Assembly: GCA_004555425.1 (NCBI GenBank)
Contig: SFID01000031.1
Coordinates: forward strand, 1-20,074
DNA from: Bacteroidales bacterium
GTDB taxonomy: Bacteria; Bacteroidota; Bacteroidia; Bacteroidales; Bacteroidaceae
Direction of reading: 5' to 3'
DNA length: 20,074 bases
Below the pieces are notes generated by a model. That model did not search any database, was not told the DNA's origin, and saw only the letters and a program-made list of their open reading frames with translations. Both the position numbers and the translations under genes were made by a program. Shown one piece after another: positions 8,244 through 15,334 of the stretch; the first letter of the stretch is position 1; every line of letters begins with the position of its first letter.

Positions 8244-10160
8244 ATGAAGCAATCCCTCCTTCCCCTCCTCTTCTTCCTTCTCCTTCTTCCCCTCTCGGTC
8301 ATGGCCGCGCCCATTGATAGCATCACGGCGCGCCACCGTCTCAGCACCGAGCGCTTTCGGCGTTCGGGGTTGCATCGTGCCGACTTCCAGTTGCGCGCCG
8401 CCGACCGATGGAGTTACGTCTTCGGCACCCGCGATGGCGAATTTGTCATTATGGCCGCCGACGACCGCTTGCCCGAAGTGCTGGCCTACGGTTGCGCCCT
8501 CACGGACGAGATGCCCGAGCCTGTGCGCGCCTTCCGCGAAAGTTTGGCGCGCTGTCAGGGGCACACACTGCCTGTTCCCGCGCAACACGTGCCCATTGCG
8601 CCCCTCTTGGGAGAGATGGTGCGCCACCAGAAGGCCCCCTTCAACCGCCATTGTCCCTACTATCGCAACGACCAGGGGGAATGGTCCGAAGAGCGGTGCG
8701 TGGTGGGCTGCGTGGCTACGGCGATGGAGGAGGTGATGACGTACCATCAGCGCACAGTGACCCTGCGCGACACCCTCAAGGGCTGGGAGACCGACCACTA
8801 TACCGTGGCCGACATCCTGCCAGGGGAATCGGTGGACACGCGCCAAATCCTGCCACAATACAACGAGGGAGCCTACACCGAGGAGCAAGCCGACGCTGTG
8901 GCCCGCCTGTCGTACTGGCTCGGCGTGGCCTGCCACATGAACTGGGGAACGGGCGAGAGCGGTGCGAATATCCGTCGGCTTGTTGACCCGCTGCAACGGG
9001 TGATGGGCTGGCAGTATGTGCGCCACGTGGATAGTTATAAATATACGACGGACAACTGGTGGGCGCTCATCGAAAGCGAATTGCGCGCAGGCCGTCCCGT
9101 CCTGTACGCCGCCTATACGATGCGTATGCAAGGCCATGCCTTTGTCGTGGACGGGCTGGACGCAGACGGTTTTGTACACGTGAATTGGGGCTACGGCGGC
9201 AACTACGACGGCTACTTCCGCCTGGACATCCTCAATTTCTACGAGCCCAAATGGGACATGACGGAGGAGGGCGCCGAGATGGTGTTCTTCTGCAACCACG
9301 AAGCCCTGCTCGCCGCGCCCGATGAAGTGACACCCGCCGAAATTGACACCCTGGCGCGCACGGGGCACGAGGTGAGCGTGCTGTCCATGCGCCCTCTGTT
9401 GAATCCCGAGCGCGGTCGCTACACACCGATTGAAGTGGTGGTGCGCAACGAGACGGACCTGCCGCTCACCACACCCTTTGAACTCTTCACCAATCAGCCA
9501 ACGGACACGGCGTGGTTTGAACAAGCGGACTACATCGCACTGACGGGCGCACGCCTTGCGCCCCACGAAACGCGCCGCCTAGAGGTTGCCGCGAAATTCA
9601 TCGGTCTGGGCCAGCGCCATCTGCGCATCTCGCCCGACGACGAGGCCGTGCTGTGCGACACGCTCATCGAAATCCTCAACACGCCCGCCCCGCAACTTTC
9701 CTACGACCCTCCCGTGCTGACCTTCCCCGACGAAACGACCGCCTGCATCGTTCAGCAAATTTACAATGCGCCTAGCGCGGGCCGCAGTGGCCACATCACG
9801 TACTACCAACTGGTGGAAGGCACCGACCTCTCTGCCCCCGAAGGCACCATCCATCAGCACTTCCTCTACATTGCCCCAGGCACCACGCACACGGACACCA
9901 TCACCTTTCGCTCGCTGCAGCCCGGCCGCACCTATACCCTCCTCGTTCGCAGCAACTGGCCCATTGTGCGCACCCTCCCATTCGTTCAGGGCGACCCCTC
10001 ATCCGTAGGCATCCAATCCCCCGAGGCCGACCACCCCACCGCTGCCGCCGACCCCGCCGCCCAACCCTGCTTCACGATTGACGGCCGCCGCATCCTGCAT
10101 CCCGATAAGCACCGCGGCCTCATCGTTTCGCCCAACGGCGTGCGATGGAATGGGAAATAA
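8244..10160 (+). CDS. Secreted C10-family cysteine protease (streptopain-like)
   Basis: A 638-residue exported protease. Residues 1-21 are a signal peptide (Lys at position 2, a long Leu/Phe core, cleavage near AMA/AP). Then comes a propeptide of the Spi type (YVFGTRDGEFVIMAADDR), which keeps such enzymes inactive until removed. The catalytic core has Cys156 in VGCVATAMEEV, His298 in GHAFVVDG and Trp315 in NWGYGGNYDGYF; the 17-residue His-Trp spacing equals that of streptococcal SpeB. About 290 residues follow, probably beta-sandwich domains. The end (DGRRILHP, then HRGLIVSPNG) resembles a T9SS sorting tail but is degenerate, without the usual hydrophobic finish. The gene is very GC-rich. Long open frames on the opposite strand here are shadows of this composition. 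The natural substrate is unknown. Confidence 0.92.
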   Translation: MKQSLLPLLFFLLLLPLSVMAAPIDSITARHRLSTERFRRSGLHRADFQLRAADRWSYVFGTRDGEFVIMAADDRLPEVLAYGCALTDEMPEPVRAFRESLARCQGHTLPVPAQHVPIAPLLGEMVRHQKAPFNRHCPYYRNDQGEWSEERCVVGCVATAMEEVMTYHQRTVTLRDTLKGWETDHYTVADILPGESVDTRQILPQYNEGAYTEEQADAVARLSYWLGVACHMNWGTGESGANIRRLVDPLQRVMGWQYVRHVDSYKYTTDNWWALIESELRAGRPVLYAAYTMRMQGHAFVVDGLDADGFVHVNWGYGGNYDGYFRLDILNFYEPKWDMTEEGAEMVFFCNHEALLAAPDEVTPAEIDTLARTGHEVSVLSMRPLLNPERGRYTPIEVVVRNETDLPLTTPFELFTNQPTDTAWFEQADYIALTGARLAPHETRRLEVAAKFIGLGQRHLRISPDDEAVLCDTLIEILNTPAPQLSYDPPVLTFPDETTACIVQQIYNAPSAGRSGHITYYQLVEGTDLSAPEGTIHQHFLYIAPGTTHTDTITFRSLQPGRTYTLLVRSNWPIVRTLPFVQGDPSSVGIQSPEADHPTAAADPAAQPCFTIDGRRILHPDKHRGLIVSPNGVRWNGK

Positions 10161-10201
10161 ATATACGCAAAAGCCCCGCAAAAAACTTTCAATGCTAAAT
10201 A

Positions 10202-10233
10202 CTTGTATATGAACGGGGAAATACTTATTTTTG
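10202..10233 (+). promoter_or_regulatory. Bacteroidetes-type promoter of the AAA_14 ATPase gene
   Basis: CTTG (10202-10205), a 20-bp gap, then TATTTTTG (10226-10233), matching TAnnTTTG. Transcription would start near 10240, giving a leader of about 135 nt that is mostly the 22-bp repeat array. Confidence 0.6.
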
Positions 10234-10236
10234 CCA

Positions 10237-10335
10237 GAGAATTGAACATTTGGAAGCCGAGAATTGAACATTTGGAAGCCAAGAATTGAACATTTCGACG
10301 CTGAGAATTGAACATTTGGAAGCAGAGAATTGCAG
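10237..10335. repeat. 22-bp tandem repeat array, four units
   Basis: Units at 10237-10258, 10259-10280, 10281-10302 and 10303-10324, then a partial unit. The consensus begins GAGAATTGAACATTTGGAAG; the third unit differs most. Read on the minus strand it gives short open frames of repeated peptide, which I do not regard as genes. Its place directly after the predicted transcription start makes it a leader-RNA repeat. Confidence 0.85.
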
Positions 10336-10375
10336 ATAAATAGGCAAGAAATCAAACAGACAAACCTCCGCTTTT

Positions 10376-11581
10376 ATGGCAGAATACATACGCAAACAAT
10401 ACAACACGCTCAAGGCAAGAATCGCTGAGCCACGCAAATTCATACAGGTGCTTGCTGGACCGCGCCAAGTAGGAAAGACGACACTTGTGGCGCAGGTAGT
10501 GAAGGATATCAACGTGCCCTTCACCCTGGAAAATGCTGACGGCATTGCACCCAACAACAAGGAGTGGATTCATCAAGTATGGCAGTCCGTGCGTGTCAAT
10601 ATGCAGATGCACGGCCACGAGGAACACCTGCTCGTCATTGACGAGGTGCAGAAAATAGAGAACTGGAGTGAATTTGTCAAGGCCGAATGGGACCGCGACA
10701 CCCTCGAAGGCCGACAGCTAAAAGTCGTGCTGCTGGGCAGCTCGCGCTTGATGCTCAGAAAAGGACTGACGGAATCGCTTGCAGGACGGTTTGAACTCAT
10801 CCGCGTGACGCACTGGAGTTATAGCGAAATGAGAGATGCCTTCGGCTTTACCTTAGACCAATATATATATTATGGAGGCTACCCTGGGCCTGTCCACCTG
10901 ATTAACGAGGAGCGGCGCTGGCGGAAATATATCAAGGATGCGCTCGTTGCACCTGCCATTGAGAAGGACGTTATCCTGACCTCCAACATCTACAAGCCCG
11001 CGCTCATGAAGCAAACCTTCGAGTTGGGCTGTGCCTATTCCGCAGAACTGTTGTCGCTGACGAAGATGATGGGACAGTTGCAGGATGCGGGCAACGCGAC
11101 CACGCTGGCTAGCTACGTAGGTATCCTGAACAGTTGCGCTCTCCTGACGGGCTTGCAGAAATATGCCTCGGACACAGCGCGCAAGTACAACTCTGTGCCA
11201 AAATTTCAGGTGTACAACAACGCGCTCCTCACCACCTACAAAGGCCGCACCTTCGCCAAAGACCGCCTCGACACAGCAGTGTGGGGACGATGGGTGGAGA
11301 GCGCAGTGGGGGCCTATCTGGTGAGCCAAGCCGAGGACCTGAATTATAAGGTGTACTACTGGCGCGAGAAAGAACACGAGGTGGACTTCGTACTTGTGGC
11401 TGATGAAACGGTCATTGGCATCGAAGTGAAGAGCGGCCGCCGCGGCATGAACAGCGGCCTGCCTCGTTTCAAAGAGCAGTTTCACCCCACGCACACCCTC
11501 GTGATTGGCACAGGCGGCCTCTCCCTTGAGAATTTCTTCGCAGCCGACTTGTCGCGACTGATTGAGGCTCTCGGCAGTTAG
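10376..11581 (+). CDS. ATP-binding protein, AAA_14 with C-terminal DUF4143
   Basis: A 401-residue member of a large, poorly understood ATPase family common in Bacteroidales and archaea. Walker A GPRQVGKTT spans residues 28-36 and Walker B LLVIDEVQK has Asp89 and Glu90. The C-terminal DUF4143 part has VDFVLV with Asp337 and then IEVKSGR with Glu350 and Lys352, the layout of a PD-(D/E)XK nuclease-like fold, though nuclease activity is not established for the family as far as I know. The ATG at 10376 is the first in frame after the leader repeats. It is transcribed alone, between its own promoter and the palindromic hairpin at 11633-11664. These genes are often strain-variable, and a defence or toxin-like role has been suspected; I cannot assign one. 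Confidence 0.88.
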   Translation: MAEYIRKQYNTLKARIAEPRKFIQVLAGPRQVGKTTLVAQVVKDINVPFTLENADGIAPNNKEWIHQVWQSVRVNMQMHGHEEHLLVIDEVQKIENWSEFVKAEWDRDTLEGRQLKVVLLGSSRLMLRKGLTESLAGRFELIRVTHWSYSEMRDAFGFTLDQYIYYGGYPGPVHLINEERRWRKYIKDALVAPAIEKDVILTSNIYKPALMKQTFELGCAYSAELLSLTKMMGQLQDAGNATTLASYVGILNSCALLTGLQKYASDTARKYNSVPKFQVYNNALLTTYKGRTFAKDRLDTAVWGRWVESAVGAYLVSQAEDLNYKVYYWREKEHEVDFVLVADETVIGIEVKSGRRGMNSGLPRFKEQFHPTHTLVIGTGGLSLENFFAADLSRLIEALGS

Positions 11582-11610
11582 AGGTTGTTCGCAGAGGAAA
11601 AATATAAAAA

Positions 11611-11666
11611 GGAGTTTGTCCGCATGGATAAGAAAGTACCGCATCTGGCAAGGTGCGGTACTTTTT
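11611..11666 (+). terminator. Palindromic repeat copy acting as probable terminator
   Basis: Perfect 11-bp stem AAAGTACCGCA (11633-11643) with TGCGGTACTTT (11654-11664), loop TCTGGCAAGG, followed by TT and a C. It lies 51 bases after the ATPase gene's stop. The hairpin is the same palindrome seen at 1-256, and GGAGTTTGT at 11611 matches the arm of that element, so an element copy seems to serve as the transcript end. The short T-run makes termination likely but not certain. Confidence 0.6.
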
Positions 11667-11745
11667 CGTTATGCCATATTGGATGCCTGTTGCAGCACAT
11701 ACTCGTTCCGCTATAATAGGTTTTCGTTTTTCTTCGGCACAAAGT

Positions 11746-11771
11746 CAGCGCCCATGGGGCGATGGGCGCTG
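11746..11771. other. 10-bp-stem hairpin
   Basis: CAGCGCCCAT (11746-11755) pairs perfectly with ATGGGCGCTG (11762-11771) around a GGGGCG loop. No T-run follows on either strand, so it is not an ordinary intrinsic terminator. It may be a dyad binding site or another repeat fragment. Confidence 0.5.
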
Positions 11772-11816
11772 GCTTGATTGGACATAGAAACGGGGATTTC
11801 GGGAGTTGGAATAGGA

Positions 11817-11855
11817 AGGTACGCACCTGGTTCGCCAAGATGCGGTATATTTTGG
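11817..11855. repeat. Degenerate copy of the GTACCGCACCTTG palindrome
   Basis: GGTACGCACCTGG at the left and CCAAGATGCGGTAT at the right resemble the two halves of the palindromic element, with several mismatches and a different centre. It is an eroded copy, about 60 bases before the start of the carboxylase promoter. Confidence 0.5.
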
Positions 11856-11901
11856 CACTTTGTTGGATTGTGATGGCACAACACTTACAAAGGTGTGCCG
11901 C

Positions 11902-11931
11902 TTGCTATCCCAAAAATAAGTTGTACCTTTG
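11902..11931 (+). promoter_or_regulatory. Promoter of the carboxyltransferase gene
   Basis: TTG (11902-11904), a 19-bp gap, then TACCTTTG (11924-11931) fit the Bacteroidetes consensus well. Transcription would start near 11938, leaving a leader of about 80 nt before the ATG at 12017. Confidence 0.65.
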
Positions 11932-12016
11932 CTGCCGAAAGTATCGGGCACGCTGCGGCTTCTTGCCTAGGATGCTGGCACGGTACTCCCCCTTACAAGT
12001 AAAACAACAATCAATT

Positions 12017-13795
12017 ATGGAGAAGCGTAAAATACAATTTAGCCTTGTCTATCGCGACATGTTCCAGAGTTCGGGCAAATTTCAGCCCCGCAAAGACCAA
12101 CTCGAACGTATCGCGCCCGTGATTATCAAAATGGGCTGCTTCAGCCGAGTAGAAACCAATGGTGGTGCCTTCGAGCAAGTCAACCTGCTCTATGGCGAAA
12201 ACCCCAACCAGGCCGTGCGCGCCTTTACCAAGCCCTTCCACGAGGCAGGTATCAAGACCCACATGCTCGACCGTGGTCTCAACGCCTTGCGTATGTTCCC
12301 CGTGCCCGCCGATGTGCGCCGCCTGATGTACAAAGTGAAGCACGCTCAGGGTACGGATATCACCCGTATCTTCTGCGGTCTGAACGATGTGCGCAACATT
12401 ATTCCCTCCATCAAATATGCGCTCGAGGCTGGTATGACGCCGCAGGCCACTCTCTGCATCACGACCTCGCCCATCCACACGGCCGAGTATTATGCCAACA
12501 TTGCCGACCAACTGATTGCGGCTGGCGCACCCGAAATCTGCTTGAAGGATATGGCAGGTGTGGGTCAGCCCGCCATGCTCGGCAAACTGACGCGTATGAT
12601 CAAGGAGAAGCATCCCGAAGTCATCATCCAGTATCACGGCCATAGCGGTCCGGGCCTCTCCATGGCCAGCATCTTGGAGGTGTGCCGCAATGGTGCCGAC
12701 GTGATTGATACCGCCATCGAACCGCTGTCGTGGGGTAAGGTACATCCCGACGTAATCTCTGTGCAGTCTATGCTGAAGAACGCAGGCTTCGACGTGCCCG
12801 AAATCAACATGGAGGCTTACATGGAAGCCCGCAAGTTGACGCAGGAATTTATCGACGACTTCCTTGGCTACTTTATGAACAGTGGTAACAAATTGATGTC
12901 TTCGCTGCTCCTCGGTTGCGGTCTGCCTGGCGGCATGATGGGTTCGATGATGGCCGACCTCACGGGTGTGATGGCCGCTATCAACAACAATCGCACGGCC
13001 AAGGGCGAGGAACCGCTCAGCGAGGATGCCCTGCTCGTTCGTCTCTTCGACGAGGTGGCCTATGTATGGCCCCGTGTGGGTTATCCTCCCCTCGTTACTC
13101 CATTCTCGCAATACGTGAAGAACATTGCCCTCATGAATCTTCTCACCGAATCCATGGGCAAGCCCCGCTATTCGATGATGGACAACAGCATCTGGGGTAT
13201 GATTCTCGGCAAGAGCGGTAAGCTTCCTGGCGAAGTGGCTCCCGAAATCGTAGAACTGGCCAAGGAGAAAGGCTTTGAGTTTACGGATGCCGACCCGCAG
13301 AGTTATTATCCCGACGAACTGCCTCGCTTCATCAAGGAAATGGAAGAGAACGGCTGGGACCGCGGAGAGGACGACGAAGAACTCTTTGAGTTTGCCATGC
13401 ACGAGACGCAGTATCGCGACTATAAGAGCGGTGCCGCCAAGAAGCGCTTCCTCGCCGACCTGCAAGCCGCCAAGGACAAGGAGAATGCCAGCGGCATGAG
13501 TCTGGAAGAGGCCAAGGCGTTCAAGCATGCCAAAGCCGATGCCATTGTGGCCCCCGAGGCTGGTACCATCCTGTGGGAAATCGGCGGCGATGGCGAATGC
13601 GTCAAGAGCATTGAGCCGTTCATCGGCAAGAAGTACGAGGCAGGCGAATTCTTCTGCTACATTGAAAATAACTATGGCCAGATTCACGAACTGCCCGCCG
13701 CTCTCGGTGGTCTGCTCGTTGAAATCAACGCTAAGCAGGGCGCGCACGTGAACAAGGGCGACGTGATTGCCTACATCGAACGCGAAGAGAAGTAA
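12017..13795 (+). CDS. Carboxyltransferase subunit, pyruvate carboxylase B/oxaloacetate decarboxylase alpha type, with lysine-less biotinyl domain
   Basis: Moves a carboxyl group between a keto acid (pyruvate/oxaloacetate) and carboxy-biotin, linking the C3 and C4 pools of anaerobic metabolism. At 592 residues it has an HMGL-like TIM barrel with the expected metal ligands: Asp14 in RDMFQS, Lys177 in LKDMAG (the lysine carbamylated in relatives), and His207 and His209 in YHGHSGPG. A conserved carboxylase domain follows, then a C-terminal biotinyl-like domain from about 515. There the usual EAMKM is replaced by ENNYGQ, so the biotin-accepting lysine is absent; biotin may ride on a separate protein. 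The ATG at 12017 is chosen because family similarity begins directly (KIQFSLVYRD); the open frame back to 11762 is unrelated. It is a single-gene unit between a good promoter and a good terminator, with no biotin carboxylase or membrane beta subunit in view. Confidence 0.88.
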   Translation: MEKRKIQFSLVYRDMFQSSGKFQPRKDQLERIAPVIIKMGCFSRVETNGGAFEQVNLLYGENPNQAVRAFTKPFHEAGIKTHMLDRGLNALRMFPVPADVRRLMYKVKHAQGTDITRIFCGLNDVRNIIPSIKYALEAGMTPQATLCITTSPIHTAEYYANIADQLIAAGAPEICLKDMAGVGQPAMLGKLTRMIKEKHPEVIIQYHGHSGPGLSMASILEVCRNGADVIDTAIEPLSWGKVHPDVISVQSMLKNAGFDVPEINMEAYMEARKLTQEFIDDFLGYFMNSGNKLMSSLLLGCGLPGGMMGSMMADLTGVMAAINNNRTAKGEEPLSEDALLVRLFDEVAYVWPRVGYPPLVTPFSQYVKNIALMNLLTESMGKPRYSMMDNSIWGMILGKSGKLPGEVAPEIVELAKEKGFEFTDADPQSYYPDELPRFIKEMEENGWDRGEDDEELFEFAMHETQYRDYKSGAAKKRFLADLQAAKDKENASGMSLEEAKAFKHAKADAIVAPEAGTILWEIGGDGECVKSIEPFIGKKYEAGEFFCYIENNYGQIHELPAALGGLLVEINAKQGAHVNKGDVIAYIEREEK

Positions 13796-13823
13796 CAGCC
13801 CTGCACTCATCAAAATCATCTAA

Positions 13824-13856
13824 GGGCGTGTCTGCACTGGCACGCCCTTCTTTTTT
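13824..13856 (+). terminator. Intrinsic terminator after the carboxyltransferase gene
   Basis: GGGCGTG (13824-13830) pairs with CACGCCC (13841-13847) around a 10-base loop, followed by TTCTTTTTT. It lies 28 bases after the stop codon. Confidence 0.85.
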
Positions 13857-13953
13857 CACCCTCGGAAGGAAGCCGTGCGCCCAGCAAACGGTCTAGAAGT
13901 TCTGGAAGCCCCGTCCGCTTCTCCCCTTCCCCATCTATCCCCCCACCCCATCT

Positions 13954-14541
13954 ATGTACTTATTTCAAGAAGACAACCACCAGCGCCGCGGCCGCATTGA
14001 AGTCATCTGCGGCTCGATGTTTTCGGGCAAAACCGAAGAACTAATTCGTCGGCTGAAGCGCGCCCGTTTTGCCCGTCAGCGTGTGGAAATCTACAAGCCC
14101 ACCGTTGACACACGCTATTCCGAAGAAGATGTCGTCTCGCACGACCAAAACTCCATTGCCTCAACGCCCGTAGATTCCTCGGCAGCCATCCTGCTCTTGG
14201 CCGAAGCCGCCGAAGTGGTCGGCATTGACGAGGCGCAGTTCTTTGACGAGGGTCTCGTTGCCGTTTGCAACGAACTGGCCAACCGCGGCAAGCGCGTCAT
14301 CGTGGCAGGACTTGATATGGACTTCAAGGGCATCCCCTTCGGCCCGATGCCCGCCCTTTGTGCTGTGGCCGAAGAGGTGACGAAGGTTCACGCCATCTGT
14401 GTGCGCTGCGGCAACTTGGCCTACGTGAGCCACCGCAAGGTAGCGGGCGAACGCCGCGTTATGCTGGGCGAGCAGCAGGAGTACGAACCACTCTGCCGCC
14501 ATTGCTATCATGAAGTGATGCAGGAGAACCAGCAACAATAA
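13954..14541 (+). CDS. tdk: Thymidine kinase (type II)
   Basis: Phosphorylates thymidine to dTMP with ATP, the salvage route to dTTP. At 195 residues it is a typical type II enzyme: P-loop GSMFSGKT at residues 20-27, the catalytic glutamate Glu93 in GIDEAQFF, the lasso/substrate region AGLDMDFKGIPFG, and a structural zinc site made by Cys149 and Cys152 (CVRC) with Cys181 and Cys184 (CRHC). The ATG at 13954 gives the common short Bacteroidales N-terminal extension ahead of GRIEVICG. I see no clear promoter box in the 97 bases after the upstream terminator; it is followed by 21-bp repeats and a strong terminator. Confidence 0.97.
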   Translation: MYLFQEDNHQRRGRIEVICGSMFSGKTEELIRRLKRARFARQRVEIYKPTVDTRYSEEDVVSHDQNSIASTPVDSSAAILLLAEAAEVVGIDEAQFFDEGLVAVCNELANRGKRVIVAGLDMDFKGIPFGPMPALCAVAEEVTKVHAICVRCGNLAYVSHRKVAGERRVMLGEQQEYEPLCRHCYHEVMQENQQQ

Positions 14542-14546
14542 CTCTG

Positions 14547-14609
14547 CGCGGCTTTCGCAAGATTCTCAGAGGCTTTCGCAAGTTCCCCAGAGGCTTTCGC
14601 AAGTTCCCC
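14547..14609. repeat. 21-bp tandem repeat, three units
   Basis: Units at 14547-14567, 14568-14588 and 14589-14609, the last two identical (AGAGGCTTTCGCAAGTTCCCC) and the first with changes. The array starts five bases after the tdk stop codon and ends 11 bases before the terminator stem. The terminator stem itself contains the related AGAGGAGGCTTTGCC, so array and hairpin may share an origin. Confidence 0.8.
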
Positions 14610-14620
14610 CATACGCTAAC

Positions 14621-14663
14621 AGAGGAGGCTTTGCCGTTTTTGGCAAAGCCTCCTCTGTTTTTT
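14621..14663 (+). terminator. Strong intrinsic terminator after tdk
   Basis: A perfect 15-bp stem (14621-14635 with 14642-14656), loop GTTTTT, then GTTTTTT. The T-run is only on the plus-strand side, so it mainly stops tdk transcription; the minus-strand operon coming from the right meets the hairpin without a T-run. Confidence 0.9.
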
Positions 14664-14683
14664 GAGGGAACGTATGTGTGGCC

Positions 14684-15262
14684 CTATTCTTCTGCACCCT
14701 CTCTCTGGGGCACAGCCTCGGCGGCCGCTCCCTTCCTGAAGAAACTGAAGTTCACGCTGCCGTAGGCGCGGTGCTCGAGGAAACAGGGATGGTCGGCAAA
14801 GTTGTAGTTCTTGCCATGCTCCAGAACGAGCAGGCCGCCCGCGCGGAGGGTTTCGCTGCCAAGGATGCGGTCGGGGAGTTCGGGGAGTTCGGGCAGGGCA
14901 TAGGGAGGGTCGGCAAAGACGAGGTCGAAACCCAGTCGGCAGCGCTGCACATATTTCAGCGCATCGCCACAAAGCGGATGGGCGGCAGCATCGCCAAGGG
15001 CGCGAAGGGTTTGTGCGATGAAGGCGAAATGCTTGCGGTCGCGCTCCACGGTGACTACTTCTGTGCAGCCGCGCGAGAGGAGTTCGAGGGTGATACTGCC
15101 CGTGCCGCCAAAGAGGTCGAGCGCCCGCGTTTCCTCAAAGTCGAGGTAGGCACGCAAGACATTGAACAAATTCTCTTTGGCAAAGTCCGTCGTGGGACGG
15201 GCCTTGAAACTATGGGGCACCTCAAAATGGCGGCCCTTATATTTTCCTGTGATAATACGCAT
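14684..15262 (-). CDS. rsmD: 16S rRNA (guanine(966)-N2)-methyltransferase RsmD
   Basis: Methylates N2 of G966 in 16S rRNA within the assembled 30S subunit, using S-adenosylmethionine. The 192-residue protein has the family start MRIITGKYKGR, the RPTTDFAKENLFN segment at about 22-34, SAM motif I DLFGGTG at 49-55, an acidic residue Glu73 at the end of strand 2, and the catalytic DPPY at 118-121. The ATG at 15262 fits the family length. It is the last gene of the minus-strand operon, 72 bases after the DUF3822 gene. A long plus-strand open frame across both genes is a shadow. Confidence 0.95.
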   Translation of the reverse strand: MRIITGKYKGRHFEVPHSFKARPTTDFAKENLFNVLRAYLDFEETRALDLFGGTGSITLELLSRGCTEVVTVERDRKHFAFIAQTLRALGDAAAHPLCGDALKYVQRCRLGFDLVFADPPYALPELPELPDRILGSETLRAGGLLVLEHGKNYNFADHPCFLEHRAYGSVNFSFFRKGAAAEAVPQREGAEE

Positions 15263-15334
15263 GGGGAAAGGGGGAATTGGGAAGGGATGGGCGTGCGTGT
15301 GTCGGTCTGCGATGGCGCGGGCGGGCGCAGGCGG

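Larger units (their letters stand above)
10161..10375. other. Intergenic leader region before the AAA_14 ATPase
   Basis: No gene. It holds a recognisable promoter at 10202-10233 and then four 22-bp repeats that would make up most of the 5' leader of the next transcript. No terminator hairpin with a T-run is visible after the protease gene. Confidence 0.65.
11582..12016. other. Intergenic region with palindromes and the carboxylase promoter
   Basis: No protein gene. An open frame extends the carboxylase upstream to 11762, but that stretch has no resemblance to the family and crosses the promoter. The region contains a terminator-like palindrome (11633-11664), a 10-bp-stem hairpin without a T-run (11746-11771), a degenerate copy of the same palindrome family (11817-11855) and a promoter (11902-11931). 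Confidence 0.65.

Noticed and set aside
7635..9566. Minus-strand open frame of 643 residues
   Set aside because: Spans the antisense of cardiolipin synthase and the C10 protease; it crosses two well-supported genes and has no recognisable domain.
11762..12016. N-terminal extension of the carboxyltransferase
   Set aside because: The extra 85 residues are Cys-rich and unlike the family, and the best promoter (11902-11931) lies within them.
12011..13819. Minus-strand open frame of 602 residues
   Set aside because: Exact antisense of the carboxyltransferase gene, whose active-site motifs and promoter are on the plus strand.
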